DNA of 11,461 nucleotides from the NCBI GenBank assembly GCA_026196445.1, contig JAPHTE010000146.1, positions 1 through 11,461 on the forward strand, read 5' to 3'. Positions 6,142 through 11,461 of the stretch are shown here, in pieces; the first letter of the stretch is position 1, and every line of letters starts with the position of its first letter. The notes beneath the pieces are model-generated. The model had not been told where the DNA came from and made no database searches. It saw only the letters and a program-made list of their open reading frames with translations. The position numbers were made by a program, and so were the translations under genes. Source of the stretch: Lysobacterales bacterium (GTDB lineage: Bacteria > Pseudomonadota > Gammaproteobacteria > Xanthomonadales > SZUA-36).

Positions 6142-7739
6142 CACAAGACAAGAAAACAGACCATACTGAGGGCCTCGGCAGGAGGAGTATGCTTAAGGCC
6201 CTTGCCGGTATACCGGTATTGGGCGCACTGGGCTTCGAGACATTCCGCAAGTTCAATTACGACGCCCAAAATGATTCACGCAAGCAAATCATCCGTGAAC
6301 TCGGCCTGGAAGACCTTGCCGCGAGCGTCAGAAAGGTCACAAATACACAAGGTGATTTAATCCGGCTCGGTATGGTCGGCTGGGGCTTAAGAGGCCCGCA
6401 GCTGGCGCAGGCGCTGGGTTTTAACGAGAGAGCGGCGTTTGAGCAAAAACTCGCTCAACAAGCGAGCAATGGAAACAACGCGCTCAAATCCCAAATGGAG
6501 CACGGCAACTTCAACGTCGCCATCACCGGAATCTGCGATGTCTTTGACCAGCATGCCGAGAAAGGCCTGGCCATCGCACAACACGACATCTTTACCGGTG
6601 GGGACATCGCGAGGAAGAACCCGGTCAAACGTTACCGGCACTACCAGGATATGCTGGCTGACCCGGCAATCGATGCAGTCATTATTGCCACGCCAGACCA
6701 CCACCATGCACAGATGTCGATCGATGCAGCCAAGGCCGGCAAGCATGTTTACTGTGAAAAGGCTCCCATTCACCGCGAGGACGAGATCCAGCCGCTGTAT
6801 GACGCGGTTACGAATAGTGGCGTCGTTTACCAGATGGGTCACCAGATTCCACAGAACGCTGTATTTCAACAGGCCAGGGAAATCATCAAGCGTGGCCTGC
6901 TGGGCAAAATCTCCCAGATCGAGACCACCACCAACCGGAATTTCCGCCACGGCGCGTGGATCAGGCACTTGACCGATGACGGCCTGCCCAAGCCCGGCGA
7001 CGCGCAATCCATCGACTGGGGCCAGTGGCTGGGCAAGGCACCGAAAGTGCCATTCAGCATACGGCGCTTCTACAGCTGGGCTCGGTATTTCGATTACGAT
7101 ACGGGGTTGTTCGGACAGTTGTTTTCCCACGAATTCGACGCCGTCAACCAGTTACTCAAGTTGGGCATACCCAGCCAGGTGACAGCATCCGGCGGGCAGT
7201 ACTTCTACACGGAATTCGGGGATATACCGGACGTGCTGCACACCGCGTTCGAATATGCTGACTACGGCACCACGCTCACCTATAGCGCCAATCTGACGTC
7301 AGCGAAACGCAGGCCGCGCACCATTTATGGCCGCGATGCTTCCATGACCGTCGGCGAAAACCTGACCGTGACCCCGGACCGCCAGTCGGAGAGATACGCG
7401 GGGTTGCTCGAGAAGGGTTTAGTGGACCCATCCCGCCCGATGCTGCAGATATCCAAGGGCGCCAAGCTCACCGACGCCACGGATGCCGTCACCAGCGCTT
7501 CCGTCCAGTACTACGCGTCACGTGGGCTTACATCCACCTACATCGACGGCATCGAATGGAACGTCGTATCCCTGCACCTGAAGAATTGGCTGGATTGTAT
7601 ACGCCACGGCGGCAAGCCGAGTTCCAATATCGACATGGCGTACCAGGAGGCGATAGTCCTGGCCATGGCTGATATCTCCTACCGGGAGCAATGCCGGACC
7701 GCCTGGGATGCCCAGAACCGCAAAATCGTGAGGCTGTAA
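6138..7739 (+). CDS. Long Tat-type Gfo/Idh/MocA family protein
   Basis: This 533-residue protein is longer than typical family members (350-450). The N-terminus has GRRSMLKALAG (14-24), a twin-arginine signal with a short hydrophobic stretch up to about 33. A linker of some 40 residues precedes the Rossmann fold, which starts at 76 (RLGMVGWGLRG). An insertion of about 30 residues (roughly 92-123, NERAAFEQKLAQQ...) sits inside the nucleotide-binding domain before GICDVFD. TPDHHHAQ is at 185-192. The usual EKP triad reads E207-K-A209, followed by Pro. The lysine is kept, but the Pro-to-Ala change or one-residue shift is unusual. The C-terminal half holds the substrate domain (SHEFDAVNQLL). AGGAAGGTG lies just before the ATG, which overlaps the DoxX stop. 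It probably acts in the periplasm on the same glycan as the neighbouring sulfatases; the reaction is unknown. Confidence 0.85.
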   Translation: MTQDKKTDHTEGLGRRSMLKALAGIPVLGALGFETFRKFNYDAQNDSRKQIIRELGLEDLAASVRKVTNTQGDLIRLGMVGWGLRGPQLAQALGFNERAAFEQKLAQQASNGNNALKSQMEHGNFNVAITGICDVFDQHAEKGLAIAQHDIFTGGDIARKNPVKRYRHYQDMLADPAIDAVIIATPDHHHAQMSIDAAKAGKHVYCEKAPIHREDEIQPLYDAVTNSGVVYQMGHQIPQNAVFQQAREIIKRGLLGKISQIETTTNRNFRHGAWIRHLTDDGLPKPGDAQSIDWGQWLGKAPKVPFSIRRFYSWARYFDYDTGLFGQLFSHEFDAVNQLLKLGIPSQVTASGGQYFYTEFGDIPDVLHTAFEYADYGTTLTYSANLTSAKRRPRTIYGRDASMTVGENLTVTPDRQSERYAGLLEKGLVDPSRPMLQISKGAKLTDATDAVTSASVQYYASRGLTSTYIDGIEWNVVSLHLKNWLDCIRHGGKPSSNIDMAYQEAIVLAMADISYREQCRTAWDAQNRKIVRL

Positions 7740-7776
7740 AAATGGCCAACTCACTATTCAGAATCGAGAAAATGAC

Positions 7777-8127
7777 ATGAAGACCCGAATCGGCCTGGTG
7801 CTGTTATTATTCACCCTGCCCTGTTTTACACAGGCGGATTGTGTAGAAGGGGCCTTGAACAAGTCCAAGTTCAGCCGCCTGAACATTCACACCGTCGCGT
7901 TGACCGGCGGCTATGGCAGCCCAATCGTGATCAAGACGGACTGTCGCATCAACAGAAACTCAACGGTTTCCATTCTCAAGGACAGCTTTTGCAACGACAG
8001 CGAAGCCGTCCTGTTCGTCGATGGCGAGGAATGTGCGGCCGAACACGTATCGGAAAGTGACAAGATTACCGAGAACAATCTGTACGACGAAGATACCGGC
8101 AGGGATCGGGGTGACAAGGTCGACTGA
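7777..8127 (+). CDS. Small secreted four-cysteine protein, unknown function
   Basis: I do not recognise this 116-residue protein. Residues 1-20 form a clear Sec signal peptide (MKTRIGLVLLLFTLPCFTQA), with likely cleavage before D21. The mature chain of about 96 residues has four cysteines (22, 56, 72, 86), enough for two disulfides, and a strongly acidic tail (SESDKITENNLYDEDTGRD). The middle alternates hydrophobic and polar residues (HTVALTGGYGSPIVIKTDC, STVSILKDSFC, EAVLFVDGEEC), suggesting a small beta-sheet fold in the periplasm or outside. It starts 37 nt after the Gfo/Idh/MocA stop with only a weak GAGAA ribosome binding site, so it may be the last gene of the DoxX operon. A two-codon ORF (ATG ACA TGA, 7772-7780) overlaps its start. 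Confidence 0.65.
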   Translation: MKTRIGLVLLLFTLPCFTQADCVEGALNKSKFSRLNIHTVALTGGYGSPIVIKTDCRINRNSTVSILKDSFCNDSEAVLFVDGEECAAEHVSESDKITENNLYDEDTGRDRGDKVD

Positions 8128-8135
8128 CGTCCCAC

Positions 8136-8325
8136 TCAAAGCAAGCCGGTGCTACGGGCTTTCCCCAACAGCGCTGGTGCTTTGACACAAGGATCACCCG
8201 GGCCCAGGGTTTCCAGCGGTAAATAAACCCGGTAACCGGACCGCCGGATGATACAGACAAGGCGCACAAGATCAGTCGCTGATTCCACGCCATCGATCCG
8301 GACGTTTTCCTTGGTCTGCCGTGTA
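8136..8325 (-). pseudogene. 3' remnant of sugar phosphate isomerase/epimerase
   Basis: On the minus strand a frame ending in TGA at 8136 reads KENVRIDGVESATDLVRLV then CIIRRSGYRVYLPLETLGPG and DPCVKAPALLGKAR. This closely matches the usual C-terminal end of xylose-isomerase-like TIM-barrel sugar phosphate isomerases/epimerases, whose last strand and helix read roughly SGYRGYLPIETLGxGDPxxKVPxFL. Only about 60 residues remain. The similarity stops where the serine hydrolase gene ends (stop at 8326), and it is in a different frame from that gene. The N-terminal 200 or more residues, including all metal ligands, are missing. The fragment is therefore a truncated relic, probably cut when neighbouring DNA was exchanged. 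The family is a common partner of Gfo/Idh/MocA dehydrogenases. Recognition is from memory of the family pattern, without a database search. Confidence 0.55.
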
Positions 8326-9363
8326 TCAGAGTCTCTTCCCAAACAATACCATTGCCCGCTTGTCGGCGATATAGCTGTATCCCTCAGCCGCCTTGGCTTG
8401 CGGGTAGCGGATGACCGTGACCACGACCCCGGTTTCTGGCACTACGGCGTTGATCTTGTTCTCCCGGCCCGACATCACGAACCCGCCGTCAGCCTCAAAC
8501 AGCCACCACATCAGGCCGTAGCGTCCCTGGTCAGATTCACGCGTGCCATGGTGGGTCCAGGCCTGTTGCCGCAGTTCCGGGGAGAACAGGGACGACGGAT
8601 CCAGCCAGAACTGCCCAAACCGGTTAAGGTCACGCGCGGTCGTATACAGGCCGGCACCGGCTCGCTTGCCATCCTGGGCGTAATGGTAAAAACCCTTCTT
8701 CAGCGGCAAGACCCGGTCAGTGGCCGAGCCCGGGTAAACATAGCCGGTCGATCCCAACCCCAGAGGGCGGATGACCCTCTCATCGAGCAAGGTATCCACG
8801 TCCTCACCGGTGGCAGCCTCGAGCGCGCGTTCGAGGATCATCATGCCGAGACCGGAGTACTTAAAATCCTGCCCAGGCGGGGTGATGATGTCGATGCGGT
8901 CGAGACCCGGCGGCAACGGGTTTGGCACCTTGCTGCCCTCAAAGGCCGCGCCCGAGGTGTGGGATAACAGGTGCCTGATGGTTACATCCCGCCTGTCAAA
9001 GGGCCCTTCACCGTGTTGAGTGAAACTTGGCAGGTACTGGCCGACCCGGTCGTCGAGCGTCAGCGCGCCCGTCTCGCACAGGTTCAGCACCAGTGCCGAC
9101 ACGAAGCTCTTGGTGATGGAAAAAATTTGCCAGCGTGAATCCTGTCCCACGGGTCTGCCCAGTGCCCCGTATCCGTCATGGTAACGCTCGAAAATGATAT
9201 CCCCGTTCTTGCTGACCACCGCCGCAAAGGGACTGTCACCGAGCTGGGCCGCGGTCTTGTCCAGGTAGGCGTCAAATTCCTCGAGCACCGTTGCAGAATC
9301 CGCAAACGTCAGTTTGGGGACCAAAAAAAGTAAACACAGGCAAATAAATGCAGCTTTTTTCAT
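8326..9363 (-). CDS. Class C beta-lactamase-family serine hydrolase, secreted
   Basis: This 345-residue protein has a Sec signal peptide (1-21, ending TFA). The catalytic serine-lysine motif is S82-I-T-K85. It is followed by the conserved LTLDDRVGQYLP and IRHLLSHTSG (129-138) that define the Beta-lactamase/CubicO family (Pfam PF00144). Tyr169 in YSG occupies the second (YxN) motif, with Gly in place of Asn. The third KTG/HxG motif is not recognisable; FVMSGRENKINAVVPETG fills that region. These substitutions fit an esterase or peptidase better than an antibiotic-degrading beta-lactamase. The ATG at 9363 has AGGA 5 nt upstream; the alternative at 9390 adds nine residues before the signal peptide. 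The gene is transcribed alone, opposite to its flanking genes, and its link to the sulfatase regulon is unclear. Confidence 0.87.
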   Translation of the reverse strand: MKKAAFICLCLLFLVPKLTFADSATVLEEFDAYLDKTAAQLGDSPFAAVVSKNGDIIFERYHDGYGALGRPVGQDSRWQIFSITKSFVSALVLNLCETGALTLDDRVGQYLPSFTQHGEGPFDRRDVTIRHLLSHTSGAAFEGSKVPNPLPPGLDRIDIITPPGQDFKYSGLGMMILERALEAATGEDVDTLLDERVIRPLGLGSTGYVYPGSATDRVLPLKKGFYHYAQDGKRAGAGLYTTARDLNRFGQFWLDPSSLFSPELRQQAWTHHGTRESDQGRYGLMWWLFEADGGFVMSGRENKINAVVPETGVVVTVIRYPQAKAAEGYSYIADKRAMVLFGKRL

Positions 9364-9603
9364 AAATATCCTGTCGTCACGAATTACCACAATCGTCCGA
9401 TCGAATGACCGGAGTGTTAAAGATCAGCCATCACACACCCGTTTCCCGGGCCGGCAATGACAACCCGCTATTTTCTGTTTCGCTGTCCCATTACGACCAG
9501 GGCGTAACCACGGGTTCTGGTAGTCCTGGCCTCGGTTCGCTGATCACAGAGTGCATCGATATACTGGGACGCGGGAAAGCAATTTTCGTTTGACCTCAAG
9601 GTA

Positions 9604-9658
9604 TTGTCAACTTTTACTTGACATGGATAGCCTTGTCAATGAATAATTGACATGTCAA
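9604..9658 (+). promoter_or_regulatory. Promoter with array of TTGACA/TGTCAA half-sites
   Basis: A 22-bp unit, TTGTCAA-N7-TTGACATG, occurs at 9604-9625 and again at 9633-9654, a direct repeat of period 29. Each unit is itself an inverted repeat. The second runs into the perfect 12-bp palindrome TTGACATGTCAA (9647-9658). In total five half-sites alternate in orientation. TTGACA (9618-9623) and AATAAT (9642-9647), 18 bp apart, make a strong sigma70-type promoter with a start near 9654, inside the palindrome. This layout suggests repression, possibly by the helix-turn-helix protein encoded next. The preceding spacer (9364-9603) contains nothing else I can support. Confidence 0.6.
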
Positions 9659-9689
9659 TAAAATGTTTCGTATGAGAAGGCAACATACC

Positions 9690-10268
9690 ATGAATACAAT
9701 CAAAGACTGTAACCGACGAACGCTCAATGCTGATGAACGTGAGAAACTGCGAAACGCCATAAGCAACGCAGTTTTGAATTCTGCATTTTCCAGTGATGAA
9801 CACGAGGATGACAGCACCTCTTACCTCCGTTTGGTCAACGCGGCGGACATCGCCCACAAGGAATGTGGCTTCCTGTTAGGGGATGCCGTGTACCAGGCGA
9901 AGAGAATCAAACATTCCTGGGCATCAATCGGTGACGTTCTTGGAATCAGCAGACAGGCCGCGCAACAAAAATTCAACCCGGGTACTGCCCCCGTTGCAGA
10001 GTTCGACGAACACAAGACCCGCCGGATCACCGGCGCACATGCTTTCAACGAGATGGCACTGCTGAAGGTCGAGGGAAAGGCGGGCAATCACCTGGTCGGA
10101 TTTGGTCCTCTTTTCTTGTTGGTGCAGGAGTCAGATCAACAGTGGGAACACAAGAGAGTCCTCAATTTTTCCTGGCAGGTAAAAGAGGACCTGGAAAATA
10201 AAGGCTGGATTTATGTCGGCGCCTGGCTACCGTTTCTCTATTACAAGAGACCGGTTTCCGATCTATAG
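9690..10268 (+). CDS. Small helix-turn-helix protein, putative regulator
   Basis: This 192-residue cytoplasmic protein has no signal peptide or membrane segment. Residues 62-95 contain a helix-turn-helix-like region, with HSWASIGDVLGISRQAAQQKF (75-95) as its core. The pattern SWxxIGxxLGxSRQAAxxKF resembles the sigma-region-4-like helix-turn-helix seen in many small DNA-binding proteins. The N-terminal 60 residues are helical and charged. The C-terminal part (110-192) is a compact domain of unknown type, ending in aromatic-rich GWIYVGAWLPFLYYKRP. The ATG at 9690 is preferred over 9663: AGAAGG lies 9 nt upstream, and 9663 is too close to the predicted transcription start. Expression is probably driven from the half-site array at 9604-9658, and autoregulation is likely. 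Function and targets are unknown. Confidence 0.65.
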   Translation: MNTIKDCNRRTLNADEREKLRNAISNAVLNSAFSSDEHEDDSTSYLRLVNAADIAHKECGFLLGDAVYQAKRIKHSWASIGDVLGISRQAAQQKFNPGTAPVAEFDEHKTRRITGAHAFNEMALLKVEGKAGNHLVGFGPLFLLVQESDQQWEHKRVLNFSWQVKEDLENKGWIYVGAWLPFLYYKRPVSDL

Positions 10269-10286
10269 GCGACGATGTTTCACTTG

Positions 10287-10317
10287 TGTTGGTACCGGTA
10301 GCAACATGACTTATCGT
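10287..10317 (+). promoter_or_regulatory. LacI-type operator over promoter of sulfatase stub
   Basis: TGTTGGTACCGGTAGCAACA (10287-10306) is a 20-bp palindrome with one mismatched pair. TTGGTA (10289-10294) and TATCGT (10312-10317) are 17 bp apart, the same geometry and the same downstream hexamer as the site at 5563-5591. Predicted transcription start is near 10324. It is the most extended of the three copies, although the gene behind it is broken. Confidence 0.7.
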
Positions 10318-10318
10318 A

Positions 10319-10357
10319 ACACCAGTCAACTGTTTTTGCGTGTCACTGGACTGGTGT
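10319..10357 (+). repeat. Leader stem-loop of the sulfatase stub
   Basis: ACACCAGTC (10319-10327) is a perfect inverted match to GACTGGTGT (10349-10357), with a 21-nt loop that includes TGTTTTTG. It starts at about the predicted transcription start and would form a 5' leader hairpin. No riboswitch class is recognised. Confidence 0.4.
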
Positions 10358-10394
10358 GCCCAAGGTCCATCAGTGCTTGTATCCAAGGTAACGC

Positions 10395-10703
10395 GTGAAA
10401 GAAATGTCAAAAACCATTTATACCCTCACGACCCTACTTGTACTGCTGACTCAATCCCTGTACGCCATGGCTGGCACGCTGAATTTTCTGTTCATCGCGG
10501 TGGACGATCTGCGCCCGGAAAGATCAGCCACTACCCGGGGCATTGTGGCTTCGCCCTCCGGACCAGGCCCCGATGCGCGACCCGAACTGCCTGGAGCGTG
10601 GGATATCTTTAAGGCCACGTGGAAACCGGGTACGACACAAACGCAAAAAAATGCCCGCCCGACCGTTGTGGCGGCCATTTTTATTTCGATTTACCCCGCC
10701 TGA
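10395..10703 (+). pseudogene. Degraded sulfatase, only N-terminal stub left
   Basis: The frame opens with GTG at 10395 (AAGG about 7 nt upstream; ATG at 10404 is an alternative). It encodes a signal peptide (to about ALA-type YAMAG, residue 27), then TLNFLFIAVDDLRPE. This is the first beta strand and metal-binding Asp pair (D37-D38) of an iduronate-2-sulfatase-like sulfatase. After residue 42 nothing matches: the C-x-P-x-R motif, the histidines and about 400 residues are absent, and no other frame restores them. The remaining 60 codons are low-complexity Pro/Gly/Ala-type sequence. The frame runs straight through a terminator (10647-10682) before its stop, so its 3' half is not ordinary coding sequence. 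An internal deletion of a former sulfatase is the simplest reading. The short product might still be made and exported. Confidence 0.6.
10647..10682 (+). terminator. Rho-independent terminator
   Basis: AAAAATGCCCGCC (10647-10659) pairs with GGCGGCCATTTTT (10670-10682) with a single mismatch and a 10-nt loop, followed by ATTTCG. The A-tract on the left and T-tract on the right make it potentially bidirectional. It closes the broken sulfatase unit and insulates the next promoter, only 29 nt downstream. Confidence 0.8.
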
Positions 10704-10710
10704 GCGTCTT

Positions 10711-10740
10711 ATTGCTACCGGTGGCAATTTAATGTATGCT
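10711..10740 (+). promoter_or_regulatory. LacI-type operator over promoter of right-edge sulfatase
   Basis: ATTGCTACCGGTGGCAAT (10711-10728) is an 18-bp palindrome with one mismatched pair. TTGCTA (10712-10717) and TATGCT (10735-10740) are 17 bp apart, again in the same register as the other two copies. The predicted start near 10747 leaves a leader of about 150 nt before the sulfatase ATG. Confidence 0.7.
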
Positions 10741-10774
10741 AAATCCAAACCTTTCTCAAATGCGGGAAACCGGA

Positions 10775-10897
10775 ATGATGAGCACGCTATCATCTGGGCA
10801 TCATGGCACTGCTGCCGTTTCCGCCTCAATTGACCCGATCTTTATGCCGAACTCGGTGATCGGCCGTGTTCGACGCGCGTTTCTAATGGAGAACTGA
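10775..10897 (+). CDS. Possible 40-residue leader ORF before sulfatase
   Basis: ATGATG at 10775 opens a 40-codon frame ending in TGA at 10895-10897, directly abutting the sulfatase ATG (TGAATG). It begins about 28 nt after the predicted transcription start, so it would be the first frame on that message. The C-terminal half (IDPIFMPNSVIGRVRRAFLMEN, written as two parts: IDPIFMPNSVIG and RVRRAFLMEN) is basic and amphipathic; the first half is Ser/Ala/His-rich. There is only a weak GGGA ribosome binding site, and no known family is recognised. It may be a leader peptide, the tail of a lost gene, or chance. Confidence 0.25.
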   Translation: MMSTLSSGHHGTAAVSASIDPIFMPNSVIGRVRRAFLMEN

Positions 10898-11461
10898 ATG
10901 ATGCACACTGACAAGATGCTCAAATCCCTTTGCACGCTGTGCGTCTCACTGCTCGTCAACTCTTGTGGTCCTGCCGATTCCGAAACCCCGGTAGCGGCCG
11001 AACCTGCGCCCGCGGCGGAACCACCCAACGTCCTGATGATCATCGTCGATGACCTGAACGACTGGGTTGGTGTCATGGGCGGCCACCCCGACAGCAAGAC
11101 GCCGAACATGGACAGGCTTGCATCTGAAGGCACGCTGTTCATGAATGCACACGCCACCGCTGCCATCTGCGGCCCATCAAGGGCCAGCGTGATGACCGGT
11201 CTGCGTCCTTCGACCACTGGTATCTACGAACAACTGAGCGACAAGGAAATCAAGCAGGCGGGCCCAGCAACCGAGAACATCACGTTCATGAGCGAATATT
11301 TCGCTGAGCACGGTTACAAGACCATGGGTATCGGTAAGATTTTCCACAACGGCGCACCGGAGGGCAGCTTCGAGGTGTATGGCGGGCGTATCAAGGGTTT
11401 CGGGCCGCACCCGCCGGACGAGTTCGTTTGGCATTCGGACCGAACCAATACCGACTGGGGC
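10898..11461 (+). CDS. Lipoprotein sulfatase, iduronate-2-sulfatase-like, 5' part
   Basis: The first 188 codons of a sulfatase are present; the gene runs off the right edge. ATG at 10898 has GGAG 6 nt upstream (10888-10891). Residues 1-22 form a signal peptide leading to Cys23 (LLVNSC), a likely lipobox although Asn at -2 is unusual. A Pro/Ala/Glu-rich linker (28-43) follows, as expected for a surface-anchored or periplasmic lipoprotein. The catalytic domain begins at PNVLMIIVDDLNDW (43-56), with metal-binding D51-D52. The formylglycine motif is C91-G-P-S-R95, followed by ASVMTG. G-I-G-K147-I-F-H150 carries the catalytic Lys/His pair. The VDDLNDW and GKIFH patterns resemble the iduronate-2-sulfatase-like branch. 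The gene sits behind the operator at 10711-10728, so it is probably substrate-induced. The second metal-binding cluster lies beyond the window. Confidence 0.9.
   Translation, partial: MMHTDKMLKSLCTLCVSLLVNSCGPADSETPVAAEPAPAAEPPNVLMIIVDDLNDWVGVMGGHPDSKTPNMDRLASEGTLFMNAHATAAICGPSRASVMTGLRPSTTGIYEQLSDKEIKQAGPATENITFMSEYFAEHGYKTMGIGKIFHNGAPEGSFEVYGGRIKGFGPHPPDEFVWHSDRTNTDWG

Noticed and set aside
6200..6222. CCGGTATACCGG sequence resembling the LacI-type operator
   Set aside because: It lies inside the Gfo/Idh/MocA coding sequence, is centred on TATA rather than CCGG, and lacks the flanking hexamer geometry of the three real candidates.
8138..8162. AAAGC...GCTTT possible terminator after the small secreted protein
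   Set aside because: The stem is only about 5 bp, is followed by CCCC rather than T residues, and lies within the isomerase relic.
8248..8967. 239-codon plus-strand ORF opposite the serine hydrolase
   Set aside because: It is antisense to a gene with clear family motifs; its composition (Arg/Gly/His-rich) is that of a shadow frame.
9405..9593. 62-codon ORF between the serine hydrolase and the helix-turn-helix gene
   Set aside because: No ribosome binding site, signal or recognisable pattern; it occupies the spacer upstream of the mapped-looking promoter array.
1..11461. CRISPR arrays, tRNA or rRNA genes, complete insertion sequences
   Set aside because: No regularly spaced repeats, no cloverleaf-like GTTCGA-type segments in context, and no transposase-like reading frame were seen.

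Overview
The window looks like part of a sulfated-glycan catabolic region from a Gram-negative bacterium. By eye it is moderately GC-rich, with AGGAG-type ribosome binding sites, two lipoprotein-type sulfatases, two twin-arginine (Tat) exported proteins and REP-like intergenic palindromes. These favour a Pseudomonadota, probably marine gammaproteobacterial, source. No rRNA, tRNA or phylogenetic marker is present, so this assignment is an inference.

Layout, left to right. (1) Positions 1-501 hold the 3' end of a PD40/TolB-like beta-propeller gene (+). (2) Positions 526-730 are a dense block of palindromes between convergent genes. (3) A minus-strand operon follows, in transcription order: a Tat-exported Gfo/Idh/MocA oxidoreductase (5425-4082), a lipoprotein sulfatase with a HEAT-like C-terminus (4004-2136) and a second secreted sulfatase (2143-752). 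(4) A divergent plus-strand operon encodes a DoxX-family membrane protein (5656-6141) and a second Tat-type Gfo/Idh/MocA protein (6138-7739) joined by an ATGA overlap, then a small secreted four-cysteine protein (7777-8127). (5) A minus-strand remnant of a sugar phosphate isomerase/epimerase (about 8136-8325) abuts a class-C-type serine hydrolase gene (9363-8326). (6) A small helix-turn-helix protein (9690-10268) lies behind an array of TTGACA/TGTCAA half-sites. (7) A decayed sulfatase stub (10395-10703) still has its promoter/operator and a terminator. (8) A third intact-looking sulfatase (10898 onward) runs off the right edge.

The most informative non-coding signal is a near-perfect palindrome, TTGCTACCGGTAGCAA-like, found three times. 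It lies ahead of the DoxX operon, the sulfatase stub and the right-edge sulfatase. In all three it sits in the same register over a putative sigma70-type promoter: hexamer, 17 bp, then TATCGT, TATCGT or TATGCT. A centre of CCGG with flanking TNGTA/TACNA arms is typical of LacI-family operators, so these genes probably form one substrate-induced regulon whose regulator lies outside the window.

Working model (inference): sulfatases remove sulfate esters from a glycan in the periplasm or at the outer membrane. The exported Gfo/Idh/MocA enzymes oxidise or rearrange the sugars, possibly linked to the membrane through DoxX. The isomerase remnant and the sulfatase stub show that the locus has been losing or exchanging parts.
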